Made by a program: the position numbers and the translations under genes. Positions 1 to 12,509 of a stretch of DNA of 64,000 nt are shown piece after piece (position 1 is the stretch's first letter; every line of letters begins with the position of its first letter). Source of the stretch: Enoplosus armatus (taxonomy: Eukaryota; Chordata; Actinopteri; Centrarchiformes; Enoplosidae); NCBI RefSeq assembly GCF_043641665.1, contig NC_092193.1:3860001-3924000 (forward strand), in the 5' to 3' direction. Under the pieces are notes generated by a model. The model saw only the letters and a list, made by a program, of their open reading frames with translations, had not been told where the DNA came from and did no database searches.

Positions 1-2007
1 ACTTCTCATACCTAAACAACAAAGTAGGTCTTGAGAATAAAAGTTAATTCCTTACAAAATAATCGTAACTCACTAAAAAGCTTTTCAAGCTTTTTTTTTT
101 TTTTTTGATGAAGACAGTTGAAAGCACCAAAAATGCTGGTAAGTGGACCTTTTGAGTTAAGATTAGTTTATTACTGTATCCCAAAAATAATCTATTTAGA
201 CATTTAGACAAGGCATCAACACGTTCTTAGTTCAGGTTACATTAGGTTAAAGATTGCTTTCAGGTTTAGAGGAAACCTATGTGGACTGTTGGTAGGAAAA
301 CGTACGTCACAGCACTTTGTACGCTCATACATTAACCTCAACTTCCTCCCTGTAACTTGTTGCTGGGCTACAAGACTGTCCCGTGACTTCCTGCTTTGGT
401 ACTGGACGTTGGGCGTTGTAAGCTGTTTGCAGAAAAACAAGAACACTGGCTGTTTTATCAGAGTCTTGTTTCGGGACACTGCTACATGTGAAGCGCCCTC
501 CCTATCAAACATGTGGGTTGAGTTTGAGGGTAAAGGGAAGAACTAGGACACAGCAGGTTGTCCTAGAACAGGTCCGCTCATTAACTTCAGAATGATAGTC
601 AGCTGTAGTGAACCTACAGTCATGACATTTCATGTCTGCGCACATGCTGTCAAGTTCATGTATTGTCTGTTTTTATTTATGGCTCCAGTGATAAGCACTG
701 ACATCACAGCATCTGGCTGAACAATTATTCCCACAATACCCCGGGGAGCCGTGAGATTATGAGCACTGCAGCACACAGCTCACTAATTCAGTGTCTCCAG
801 AGGGAAGCAAGGTGCTGGAAACACAGCCTGGCAACAGATTGTGCTAAATGACAGGGTTGGTGGAAGTTGACTTTGAGCAGAAATCCTTTTTTTTTTTCTT
901 GGTGTATATAAGAAAAGTTTAAGGAATGATCTGTTAAAAGACCTCCAGACATGTATTTGTACAAATAAAAATACTCATACTTTGAATGATAATTTGTTTC
1001 TGATCTACGCAACAGTTAAAATACCTCATTAAATATTAGATTTACTCCCTCTACCTAACTGAAAAATCCAGAAGAAATGAAGTTTAACTTCTATGCATGT
1101 GATGTCTCCTCCTTCATTATGAAAGTCCATTCTCAGTATGTTCACTGGAAGCTTCTAGTTTCCACATCACACTTGTGTAAGTTGCACATTGCATATCACA
1201 AACTTACAGTTCTTAAACTCTGATATAAGGTGATCACAGAAACGTTCCCCCTTCAGCAGATTCATGTGAAAACAGCCTTCTAGTGTCAAACTCTGCTCAT
1301 CTAATACATATATATATAAAAATGTGTCAAAAACATCAGAGACTGATGTCTGGTTTATTTTCGCCCTGCGACTGACTGGTGACTTGTCCTGTGAGCTGGG
1401 ACAGTCTCCAGACCCTCAAAACCCAGCAAAGGATAAGCAGGTGCAGATAATCGATGAATGGATGGAGGGTTTGTTGCTGATGGCAGGACAAACCTTCTAT
1501 AACCCCAAAGGTTCTCAAACTTGCCTATATTGGTCAGGATACTCTGTGTTATGAGGAAAAGCTTACACTGTTAATTGCATGGCATCTTTGGTTAAGTCCT
1601 GAATGGAGCACTCTTATTTGATATCGGTCTTAATACTATCTGGACCCAGTTTGGGCCCTGGTTTGTTTGGTCTGTATAGTTACATCCACTCACTTCTGGG
1701 TGTTACTGCTTCACTTTTCCAGCCCAGATTCTTGTTGCCAGGTAGCTGCAGCCCTATGGTCGCAAATCCTTTTTTTGTTACATCAAGGCTAATGCAACTC
1801 CACTGAGTGTAGCCACGGGCTTTATAAGCTGCAGAGACAAAACAAACACCAGCTGTGGTGAAGACGGGTGTCCTTCAAAATATCTGCCACTATGTTTTGA
1901 GGGATCCAGTTAAAAGGAAGTTTGCAACCCATACTTAATATAGCAGGTTTTGTTGCCAGTTGACTAGTTATGCTGTCTGTCAATATCCAGTCGGATGTCG
2001 TAAATAG
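1..2007. other. gene-free 5' flank, segment A
   Basis: AT-rich DNA with a T run near 91-106. Apart from the LINE-like tail at 1358-1467 I see no gene, RNA or repeat that I can support. Confidence 0.5.
1358..1467 (+). repeat. LINE-type 3' tail repeat, diverged
   Basis: The sequence runs from CGCCCTGCGACTGACTGGTG through GGGACAGTCTCCAGACCCT and AGGATAAGCAG to a GAATGGATGG tail. This order is the widespread fish repeat ending in GGATAAGCGG plus a (GGAT)-like tail, here with an internal deletion. Family assignment is from memory; orientation is that of the tail. Confidence 0.6.
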
Positions 2008-2475
2008 CAGTGGCGTGGCGTGACTTTTCCACTAGGTGGGGCTACTAAATCTTGGCATGCTATCTGCCAAACTGTCATGTAAAAATACGATGCTGAGAGT
2101 CCCATGAGAGTGTCATTGAGACACACACGCGCAGACAATTTACGATTATGGAAAGCAAGCAATTTTTCCGCCCCACATCCAGTTATTTTCTGGTGCCGTG
2201 TCAACCAATCAGGGGCCACCAGCCGAACATATTACACCCATGCCGCTGTCGAGCGGAGATAAGTGTGCCCTTTGGCACACAGACAAAGACTTTTATTAAT
2301 CATCACACGTTTCTGTTATAACATATGATTTATGTGAGAATAACAACTTAAATGTACACACACACACACACAACACAACAATAACATGAACAATTTTTCA
2401 TTCAAATATGTATTTCACAATTGGAATTGCAGGAGGGGAGGCGCACCAATGCCCTTAATGGACCACACGCCACTG
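2008..2475. mobile_element. hAT-like non-autonomous element with 8-bp target duplication
   Basis: The left end is CAGTGGCGTGGCGTGAC and the right end, read inverted, CAGTGGCGTGTGGTCC, so the first 10 bases of the termini match perfectly. Both flanks carry the identical 8-mer GTAAATAG (2000-2007 and 2476-2483). CAG-starting termini and an 8-bp duplication are the hallmarks of hAT-superfamily insertions. At 468 bp with no transposase frame it is a MITE-type derivative. A short CA tract at about 2355-2371 lies inside. Confidence 0.85.
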
Positions 2476-2483
2476 GTAAATAG

Positions 2484-5400
2484 GCTTTTAATACTATACT
2501 AATACTATTAATACTAATAATACTTTTAATAATCAAAGACACATTTCAACTATGCTGTCACTTGTTTTGTTCAAAACAAAATTTATGGGTGTGATTTCAA
2601 GGGAAAATGCACTCTAAAACATGACTTACATTGAGGTAATCCAATGAGTCTGTACAGCAGATTGTGCACGACTGGCCTATAAAGTATATTAATTGGATGG
2701 GGTTCAGCAGGCAGAGAGGGTCCCCCAATAATGACAACCCCCCCACATGTTGAAATGTCCTTGGGCAAGATGCTGAACCCCAAATTGCTCCTGATGGTCA
2801 TAGTCGTAGTAGCTTGCTGCCATGGAGTGTGAAGGCTGCCATTAACCATGATAAATACCTTCTGTACTCAGCACCAAACCTAACTAAGAAAATCAGTTTT
2901 TTGAATTTGTGGCGCAGCTAACAAATCTGATACTATGAGTCAGGTTTATCATTGAGCAATTTGGATTAATAGGCATTTGCTTTTGGAGCTTCTGATCTGG
3001 CCAGATGCGTTCTAGGTTTTTGATGTGAGGGGGTGTCGGAGGAACAGGACTGGCAAGCATTTAACAGATAATTGTTAAATATTCACCAAATCAGTGTTCC
3101 AGAGTTTGCCCAGCCTCTAATCAAAAAGCGTGGTGGGCATCTTGAGTAATTGATGCATAGCTAATGACTTGGTGATTAATAGCCTGGCACTCGACTCGCA
3201 TAAATGTGGCTGATCAAAAGATGAGAAAGGGGAGTGGGTTGAAAACAAAGACCCCGCAATGTTCTGTGACGTGTCCAAGGCCACGGAACATTGTCGAGCC
3301 ATCGCTCGTGAAAAAGCCATCTAATTAGAGAAGAAAGGCTCACTGCTGGGTGTGTTAATATGTGATGGGTGTTAATTAGGTTTGTCCAGGCATATGGAGA
3401 TTTGCTCTCTGGATTAGCGTGGCTGTGAATGACGACAAAGGAGGGAGGGGTTGTTAGTTTAGTTTGCTGGCTCTCATTGGCTACAAGGCTTCTATGATGG
3501 CAGCGCATCTGATCTCTGGTTGGTGTTTGGATGAATAAGATTCAGCGGAAAGTCCTTTGGGCTTTGTAAAGGTCACAGTTTTGTTCCTTTTGACAGTGGG
3601 GTGACCGGTGTCACCCTCGACTCAACAAGTGCCCGCCAAGAGAAGAAAAGACACTAATTACTGACATCCTGTTCGCACTAATACCCTCCTCATTCAAATG
3701 AGGGTCAACGGTGTACTCTTCTGTATGCAAGCCACACAAAAGCAGCTATTAAATACTAGGAAATTTCCTTGGCCAGGTCACGAGAGCTGATGAGGAAATC
3801 TGCAACTACATCGAAGGATCCCCCTGATGTGAGCAACAGCAGTACATGATGCCATTATCCCGTGCTGTGGACCCAGCTAAGACAGATGGTCCTGGGGGAC
3901 CCGCAAAGCATCGCCATCGGCCTCCCTCCTCTCCCCAAAGAGGCTACTGGTGGATCTGGCAATGTTCTGGGCTTATATTAGCCACAGATAAGGACACCTG
4001 CAGATCGGGGACATTTGGCATCAACCAGAGATGTACGGAAACCTTCAGTCCAGCTATATATAGCCTGGAGAAATGAGAGGAGGAAGGCCTGCATGCTGCG
4101 ATGTTCTCTGTCACTTGCTTTTGTGTCTTGAAAAATGTGTTTCTGGGAATAAATGGATTTAACGTATTTATTTTATGTCCAAAATAGATGAAATAGATAC
4201 AGAAGGTGACAGTTTATCTATTCAGTGTTCAGTTCACTAATTTGAGGATATTGATTGGCGTTTTTTATGTCCAACCCATAAGTAATTTATCATTAATAAA
4301 AACAATTGTATATTCATGTGAATTGCACATTTTTGGGATTACCAATCCACGACGATGTGGAGTATGATTTGAGAGAACGTCCTTCGTGCAGAGGACCAGG
4401 GTGTACGTTCCCATGTTGGCAAGTATCCACCCCCAAGCTGTTTCTGTGCCTTGTTTCAGATGCATTCTGCTGCTGGAGACGTACGTGATATTCATCAAAC
4501 AGGTACACCAGACTGGAAGCACAGTTTGCCTGTCATGTGAAGCACACCTAGCCTGTAATCAGTGAAGCGCTCCTCTCTCTCTTTCATGCATATTCAGATT
4601 GAGCTAATTATGGGAGGAGATATGAAAAGTGCGGTTTACTAACGTTGTGGTCGTCAATTTTGTGAGAGGAAAAAAAAAGTCAGGTGCACACTTGTACCTC
4701 TTTTTAAAGAAAGGTCATGGTGGGGAAAAGAGAATTTAGCTTCTAATCTATATTTTGCAGGAATCTAAATGACAGCAGACACTGAGACATCATGAAAAAT
4801 GGACATATGAGGCTGTGTAGCCTTTAACTAGAAATACTCCTTGATGCTCAATGTTTGTTTTTAGAAATAAAAAAAATAAAAAGCTAAATAGAATAATAAT
4901 AAATAACATCTATGACCTGTTCCCTCCTGTCAGTCGCTTTGTCATTTTGGCTCAGTTGCAAAATCTCTTGTGTTTTTGCTCATATTTTCACACATTAAAC
5001 TCCTCATTAAAGGCAATAAGAGCGTGAAAATGTAAACAATCAAAATAGAAGTTGCTCTGTTTTGGTGTGAAGTGGCCGGCGGATGGAGGAAAAGACAGTC
5101 CGAAGTTTCTACTAGCTGTGAGCTTTACTATTGGAGCATCTTGGGTGATATAAAATGTTCACTTGTGGCAAATCCATGTGGTTTTAAAGCATTTATTGTG
5201 GTACAAAGTGGATCTACATGGTGGATTAAGATGACGGACTCCTCTCACTGTAAAGGTCAGCAGCAAGACAAGAGCAAATTTCCCAAAAGAGATCTCTTAT
5301 GAATCACAGTATCACTATTTTGAGTTGTTTTCTGAGAATTAACACTGACTCTACTTTGAACTGACTGACTCATGTGACAGGATACAATCAACAGAAAACA

Positions 5401-5527
5401 CAATGATTCCAATATAGTATTCCATTAAAATAGTGTTAAGCTGTTAATATTAAAAGCTGTTTGCCTGATAATTACACAGTACAGGTTATCTCACGAGTAC
5501 ATGCCCCTACATGCTTTCTATTCATAG
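2484..5527. other. gene-free 5' flank, segment B
   Basis: It contains a repeat fragment at 2735-2840 and a TAAT-rich, non-repetitive block at about 3085-3560 that could be a conserved regulatory element. The overlapping short open frames at 4265-4522 do not resemble any protein I know. Confidence 0.4.
2735..2840 (+). repeat. dispersed repeat fragment (CCTTGGGCAAG type)
   Basis: TGTCCTTGGGCAAGATGC followed by TGAACCCCAAATTGCTCC matches a very common teleost repeat motif (TCCTTGGGCAAGACACTGAA and onward). Related scraps appear at 34681-34750 and 47960-48025. Confidence 0.55.
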
Positions 5528-5630
5528 TTCCTTGTAGCTCAGTGGGTAAAGCATTAAAATAACATGTTGGGTCGGGGACTCGTTACACTTATGCTAAATA
5601 CGCTCTAAATGTGCTTTGGTTCAAACATTC
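5528..5630 (+). repeat. tRNA-derived SINE fragment
   Basis: TAGCTCAGTGGGTAAAGC is an A-box-like tRNA head and GGGTCGGGGACTCG a degraded B box; the downstream TGCTAAATACGCTCTAAATG and GTGCTTTGG resemble the tail of known fish tRNA-SINEs. It is not an intact tRNA: the B box is mutated and there is no cloverleaf. Confidence 0.6.
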
Positions 5631-6826
5631 ACCAAACAGCATATCATTATGTATGTTGCCCATTTCAGAGATTTTAGCACAGCAAGTGCAGTGTATTTTC
5701 GTTATATATGAATATTTTATTAATTTGGCTTTGACCCATAAACACATTTTTGAAACTTTTGAACTTTGACCAGAGAATATCAATTAATGAAATATTCAAG
5801 CTGCGTAGCCACGATTCACACAATGTTTGAAGGTACTTCAGAATTATTAAAAACATATGCTATTAAGTGCAAATGCCAGACTTATCACTCAGGGGAAAGA
5901 AACACAAAAGAGAAAACATTTCCACTTGTCAGCTGTAATCAGCGGTTTGTGATGATATCAAACGCTTCACCAGCGTGCAGTTATGATGCTTGATATTTCC
6001 TTCATCTTGTTTTCTCTTCCAGCCTGTGTAGTGCCTGTCAATCTTTGATTTTTCCTCAAGTGTGCTATTTACGTGTGGGTGTGTCTGTCTTTACACATCG
6101 TCAACACACCTGAGGGTTTGCATGTGTGTGTTGACAACGTGTTTACCCTTGTTGTCAACATGATTTAGGGAGTGTGTGAGTCAGCAATGAGCGAGGGTCA
6201 CTTGATATTAAGGGTATGTCGAGGTTTGTAGTCCTTTGGTATGCAAAATCCTGACCTGGACACATGTTAGCATCTGTTTGCCACACTAAGACCAACTCAG
6301 GCATTGCTGCAATTAGCACAGCGTTGTGCGGTGGTGTGGGTGTTCTGGAGCTCTGACGTCAAGTTTCTCCAAAAGTTGATTGTGTTTAAACGTTTCGCCG
6401 CAGCACCGGCACGCTCAAGTGAACGGGAGGACTGATTTGATGTTGACGTGAATTCAGCCTAATGCGGCCGACCACATAATGTCAAACAAAAACTACAGCC
6501 AGATTTATGGAATGCAAATGTAGCTGTTAGATAATCGGTGACACGTTTCAGCAAGTTAGATGAACACATTTTTCAAGCAAATTTGTCTCACTGATTATAT
6601 TTTACTGGTCAGCTGTATGCATGCAAATATTTATGTCCTGAGACAAGGAGGGTCTGAGTGATGCCTATGTGGGAATATGTAACGTTAATGTGGTCAACAA
6701 AGGTGCTCATAAGTTTAAAAAAACATGTTTGCTCTTGCATTGTGCTTGTTCGCATCATCTCCCCGCTTGGCTACATGTAGCTCCAGCCTGTATGTAGTCT
6801 GCTGGCCTCATCTTAACCACACACTC

Positions 6827-6828
<2 letters not shown>

Positions 6829-6860
<32 letters not shown>
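6829..6860. repeat. AC microsatellite
   Basis: 16 uninterrupted AC units. Confidence 0.9.
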
Positions 6861-6861
<1 letters not shown>

Positions 6862-8864
6862 GTCTGCTCACCGGCTGCTATCATCTGCTGGCATGAACAC
6901 ACACCAGCTCTTGCCCTCCGGGGGGTTGGAGGGTTGTGGGTAGGAGGGCAGGTTTTCTGGCAGGCCCTCCTCTCTTCACCCTGTACACCGGGCTGTCTGT
7001 CTGAGACTCTCCTCCTGTCAACTCAAGGACTTCTCTATCAAGTGTCTGTCACTATCGCTCTCTGTCTGTCTCTGCAGATAGCTAACAGATGTCCAAGTCA
7101 GAGTCGGTGAGTGACATACCATGAGGGTGGGTGGGATTATGCGGCATATAACAGGATTACAAGTGAAATGCTAGCTGTTGTGTGCCGCTGTTGGTGTAGC
7201 CTACTCGGATTACCCGAAGTGTTGAGAGCATGTCGCTGCTTTTAAGTAAAATCTACATCGACAGCCTTTGAGGCCTTTGAAAAAATTCAGCCAAAACGTT
7301 TTGTTTTTAAAGGGATTCAGAATCCAAAAGGCAAAATGTTCTTCCCCCATACAGGAACAAACGTGTAAACCTGAAAGTTTCACCAAATTTAAAAATACTA
7401 ATTCTTCCCCTTGTGGTATTTAGCGATGCAGATACAGACAGAGCGTAATCATTAGCAGTTATAGCAGCCGTCCTGAGCTCCATCAACACTGGCAGGACAA
7501 ACTTAATGTCCTCTGGAGATTTTATTTCTGTGTATCTTTCCTGACTTAATGTTTATTGTTATAACTGTCCCAGATATCAGAGGGGACCTGAACATTTCAG
7601 TCATTCGTAAAACTTGCTCCTGGAAGACTGTTGGATATATTGCTGAAGGGTTAGGTGGGGGTGCAAAATGACAAAAACAACATTTGCCACGGTCCCATTA
7701 GAAATGGTGAGGAAGTTGTTCTTTTTCCTATGCATGTGCTGTTCTTGGGGGGGAATGTAAATGCATGCAGCACTCATGTGACAGCTGGAATATTCTCCAC
7801 ACAAAAGGCTTATTCTTAAAATTACTGCAAGATGTGAAGTCACATTTGCTCACATTGTGCTTACTGAGCATTTATATGATGCACAGTTTCCTGTGTTATC
7901 AATCATCACACTCTGGAGCAAACCTCTCTGGATAATAGCGAAGATGTAAAAAGTAAATGTTATGTCATTGTTATCTCTTGTGCAGAAGCTTTTCTTTTCC
8001 TGGTTTTGACATTCACGCTTTTTTATTATTATGTTGATAATCCTCATGAAACCTATAATTATGTGTTGAATGGATCTTCACCCCCACCAGGGAAATCAAT
8101 TAAATCTCTTTTTTTGTTTAATTTATGAGATGGGATTTTAATTCCGCTGGCTAATGAAAACTAATGAAAACTTCCATTCAGATTTCAGTCATACAGTAGA
8201 TCAGCATATCAATAGCACTGATGCAAGGCGTTTTAATAGATGAACCAGCTTCATTTGGAGCACGTGTCTCTGTGTTTATAAATCAGGGATCAAATATCAC
8301 TATCCTATTCTATTCTATTTGCACCATCATTTACATTTCAGGCCTTCAGTTCAAGAACACTCGCTCTGAGTATGTGAGAGCGTAGCTTCGGATCTTTCAG
8401 GGATGTTGATGGACACATTTAGGGTGGCAGAGTTTGAACTTTCAGGTCACAGGGTTGCCCTCTTACTGTAAAATCATCCTTCAAAGGAGAGTATTTCAAA
8501 GAGGCCGATGATCTTCGACAACAAGTGTAATTTATGGGTCAGTGTAGCCAAGTCACGGTATATTAATTCTGAGACTTGATGCAGGGCATGGCCAATGACT
8601 GGGGCGAGTTGAATGAAATGTTGAATGGACTCCCCTCGCTCGTTGCAGGTGGAAGTGAATTCTAATCCGACCATAGTGCTGCTCAGCTTACTAATAAACC
8701 ACTCAGAGTGCAGGATGGGGACCACGAATATCCCTGCCTGCTACCGTGAGCAGTGAATAAAGACCAGGATCAAGGCCGAAGTCTGAAACCAGACTCAGAG
8801 GTTCCGACCTTGAGGTTGTAAAGTCTCCATGTCTACTCGCTGAGAATAGTAATGATGTCTGGCC

Positions 8865-8885
8865 TGTGTGTGTGTGTGTGTGTGT
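8865..8885. repeat. TG microsatellite
   Basis: About 10 TG units. Confidence 0.85.
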
Positions 8886-9084
8886 AGGTCTCACTGGTAA
8901 GTTCTTCTACTGACTTGTTACTTGTTTAAACATAATTGGTTTCATTCCAAGAGCTTAGCAACCTCTTAGTACTCCTTTTAATTGAAACAAGACAAAGCAA
9001 ATTATATTCCGTATTCCAAACATGTTCAGTCTAGTCAGTAACATCCATGCTGATTATTCACACATACTGTCATTTTGAAGAAAC

Positions 9085-9150
9085 TGGGCATTGTTGCCTT
9101 TATTGGATTGGATACAATAGAGATAATAGGATCTTAGGCCATATAAATAA
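9085..9150 (-). repeat. possible SINE tail fragment
   Basis: Read on the minus strand it contains CCAATAAAGGCAACAATGCC, close to the CAATAAAGGCAAAA tail of the SINEs at 17437 and 52590. It is short, so the call is tentative. Confidence 0.35.
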
Positions 9151-9432
9151 ACCTGACCATCTAAGCTAACACACAAAAACTACCAATATGAATATGAGTT
9201 TCAGTCAGGTCCAGATTAAAGCTCCACGTTTCTGTCCCTCTTATCTCTTACCACATCACGGCTCAGCTGTCAGTCCGCTGTCAGACAGCTTAGTTTTTAG
9301 TGCTTTCTAAGTCGTGGTTAAATGGTCTACAGGAAGTAGGTCTGTAACAGTTATTTCAATTAAGCGGCCTTACAGTCTACCGGTAATTAAAAGATTAGAT
9401 GTTAAAGTCCACCTGAAGCACACTACCAAATG

Positions 9433-9433
<1 letters not shown>

Positions 9434-9495
<62 letters not shown>

Positions 9496-9506
9496 GGGGG
9501 GGGGGG
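9434..9506. repeat. TG microsatellite plus G run
   Basis: TG to 9492, then a 14-base G run. Confidence 0.9.
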
Positions 9507-10326
9507 TCATGTGAAAAGCTTGTAAGCAGGAACCTTGAAAGCATATTTTTCACATATTTACACCACATTTCCACATCCCACGAGTGTGAAACAGCATTTC
9601 AGGAAGAGATTCCAGTGTACAATGCATGCATTCATGAAGCATGTTTGCAAATACCTTCAGCTTTGCCCATTTCAAATTCCCTCCATGTCAAAACATTTCT
9701 GTCTTTATACTTATACCACATATACAAATGTATCAGCGTTCACAATGCCCAGATGTGCTGAATGCTTTCAGTACTGAATCCACATATGTGTGTATATGCA
9801 CCGATATTCTTCCAAGCAATTCACAGTTTGGAGCAAAAATACATCAACATATTATACTTGACATTCATATCTCATAAGAAAATGTGTGTATTTTTGTAAT
9901 ACCTGTGACATTTGCTTGGCATTTGAATCCACCTCCACGTCGTTGTCATGCAGGACGTAGAGGAATCAGATTAGTCACTTTTTTTTTTTATATTGGATTT
10001 AAATCTCAGGATCAGAACTTCGCTCTTAAAACACCCTCGAGTTGAATTCCCGTTGACATTTGCGTCCGGTGATTGCTATTTCAGATAGACGTGACACCCA
10101 GCATGTTATTTAGATGTCATTTGGATAGCGGATTGTGATTACTGTTGAAATTTCCGCTCTCCTTTTCTAGATGGAGTTGAGAAAATGTGCAGTGACGCTG
10201 CCTGGCAGACTGACGCGTCCATTACATGTAATGTTGTGACAGTGGGGAGTCGGTTGCAAATGAGAGCCCGTATGTGTGAGAGTAGATCATGTATGTGTGC
10301 ACTTTTGTGTGATTAGATTAGTGTAA

Positions 10327-10353
10327 GTGTGTGTGTGTGTGTGTGTGTGTGTG
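10327..10353. repeat. GT microsatellite
   Basis: About 13 GT units. Confidence 0.85.
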
Positions 10354-11214
10354 CAAGCTGCGTCCACGTTTTTGCAGATGTTTGTGTGTTATCACACGTC
10401 TTTATTTGTGTTTATATGTATGTGTCATAACAAATCATTGGAAACATGTTTGAGCTTATTCTGTGTTCAAACGTCGATCACTGTCTAACAAATGGAAGCG
10501 TCTCTTCTCTGAATGACGGACAGCAAACAACCTCTCTTGTTTACTAAATTATAATCTTGTGCAGTCAGTCATTTATTACTGGAATGGGCAACCCTGTCTC
10601 CTAGATATTACGTACAGTATATATTATATATATTTGTTTTTAAGGACAAACAAAGCCAAGAACTTCAGTTTAGGTCATTGTTATCCTTTTCTATATTATC
10701 CAGGATCACAATCTTTCCCCAGCCTTGCTTTGAGTGCCAAACATAAGCATAATGAATGTGCCTTAGTTGCTACGAGTGGATATTGTAGGGAAAACGAACT
10801 AAAGCCAGTGAACATGTTCCTGATATGTTCATTATCAACATTTTGTCACCTGGCAGAAGCATTAACAACATTTTCACACAGTTCCTGCTCTGATAACGGA
10901 TTAATAGTTATTAAAATAATGTATTCTGTCATTTATTGGCATCAGGTGATAAAGTTGTTTAAACTTTGACAGTGTATTTCAGAACACTACCTCGAGCTTA
11001 TAATGAACTGATCTGAGATGTAACGTTGGTGATGCAGCTGTTCTGATATTCATATGATATCAAAACTGTTATTATAGATATTAGAGAATGACTAAGTGGC
11101 CTTAGAAGTTGGAATATGGTAAAACAGCCACCACACCTTCATAGCTGCACCCAGTTTTGTCTCAAAGTGATCTCAAAGCTGCTCCTGGAAGTGTTAACAC
11201 CATGGATGGGTGAG

Positions 11215-11290
11215 CAGGGCCGGACCTAGCACATTCGGTGCCCAACAATCTTCCCCTCCATTTTAGGGGCCTATAGGAAGGGCCCCCCAG
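11215..11290. mobile_element. possible severely deleted hAT-like remnant
   Basis: It begins CAGGGCCGGACCTAG, a typical CAG-type terminus, and ends GGGCCCCCCAG, roughly its inverse. The flanks TGGGTGAG (11207-11214) and TGGGTAAG (11291-11298) match at 7 of 8 bases. Only 76 bp remain, so chance is not excluded. Confidence 0.35.
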
Positions 11291-12111
11291 TGGGTAAGCA
11301 CTGGATATTTAAGACCAGGCACCTACTCCCTTCTCAAACTTTACATTCCTGTACTCTCTTCTAAAGCATCAAAGTAAATCAGACCTGCAGCAAAATTCTG
11401 AATCAGTCTCACTTAAATCCCTAACCATGAAAAATACACGGGACTTTGTCAAAGTCGTGTTGTTACAGCAACATGCTTAGAGAGTTTCACATTCTGCGAG
11501 GACGACAAGGTGTCACAAGCAGTACATACACTGTGGACATTCAACTATTCCTATGACAAACGTGATTTTCCATGGAAAACCATCATTTTCACAGTATTTC
11601 CTGAAAGCAACGGATGATGGACGAGTACCCAGAGGATCAACCCAATAAATTAGCGGAACGGCAGCCTAATCATGTTAGCGATACCCACAGACATCTGGTA
11701 AACACTTCAGCTGGAACCATGCAAATGAACTCTGGCATAATGGACGGCCAATTATGGATTTGACTGATGGGGCGAGCAGAGGGGGGTTTGCTGCGTTTGT
11801 GTGCTTGTGAGAGAGACGTGCATGTCTGAATTTTTATAAAAAACATGTATCTATGAATGCACATGTATAGACACAGTCATAGATACTGTACATGCTCTGT
11901 GTGCTTGTATGTAGACACAGGATGTGTTTGTGTGTTCATTTCTGTCACATTTATATTCATATATGTATTTTTCACGTAGAAGGCTTAATATGTGTGTGTT
12001 TATGTTGCCTTCCTTCATGAATGTGTGTGTTTATGTAAATGCAACACACATGCATACATATGTATTAATTCACACGTATATATTCATTGTAAAAGGGTGC
12101 AGAGAGGACTT

Positions 12112-12137
12112 TGTGTGTGTGTGTGTGTGTGTGTGTG
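12112..12137. repeat. TG microsatellite
   Basis: 13 units. Confidence 0.85.
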
Positions 12138-12244
12138 CACATGTGCACGGACTTCCTCATCTGTGTGTGACAGTGTGACAAATTTACATTACAGAGCTCA
12201 CCTGTTGACGTGCAGGGGGGGTGGCGAAAGAGATAACTATCGAT

Positions 12245-12258
12245 ATTGCCATGGTAAC
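12245..12258. promoter_or_regulatory. X-box-like palindrome (site 1)
   Basis: ATTGCCATGGTAAC differs from the RFX consensus GTTGCCATGGCAAC at two positions. Confidence 0.4.
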
Positions 12259-12295
12259 TGTCGCCCTGCTGTTCCCGGCGACCCACAATGCGCGA

Positions 12296-12298
12296 GTG

Positions 12299-12330
<32 letters not shown>

Positions 12331-12347
12331 AGAGAGAGGGGGGGGGG
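12296..12347. repeat. TG / GA / G compound tract
   Basis: Imperfect TG to 12330, then GA and a G run to about 12347. Confidence 0.85.
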
Positions 12348-12495
12348 CTGTTGCTTGTGGGGGTTGGATGTTCTTTTCCAGAGGTATAGTTGGCGACATA
12401 GCGGGTAGGTGACAGGGATTACAGCCTCAGCCAGTGGTAAATAATGCGGCCATGCTGCTAGTCCCTGTGCAGAAAAGCCTCTATATTTCTGAGTG

Positions 12496-12509
12496 GTTGC
12501 CTTGGCAAC
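12496..12509. promoter_or_regulatory. X-box-like palindrome (site 2)
   Basis: GTTGCCTTGGCAAC differs from the RFX consensus GTTGCCATGGCAAC at a single central position. It lies 251 bp from site 1. Confidence 0.5.

Larger units (their letters stand above)
5631..11214. other. gene-free 5' flank, segment C
   Basis: It holds CA/TG microsatellites (6829, 8865, 9434, 10327), a splice-bracketed mini-ORF at 7078-7106 and a possible reverse SINE tail at 9085-9150. No gene was recognised. Confidence 0.5.

Noticed and set aside
4265..4522. Overlapping frames on both strands
   Set aside because: Looked coding-like at first, but neither strand gave a protein that I recognise and there are no flanking splice sites of note.
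5528..5600. tRNA gene
   Set aside because: Good A box but mutated B box and no cloverleaf; better explained as a SINE head.
9493..9506. G and C homopolymer runs (also 18627, 35916, 43547, 46622, 55788, 58160)
   Set aside because: Simple homopolymers, often next to microsatellites and prone to sequencing error; no function inferred.
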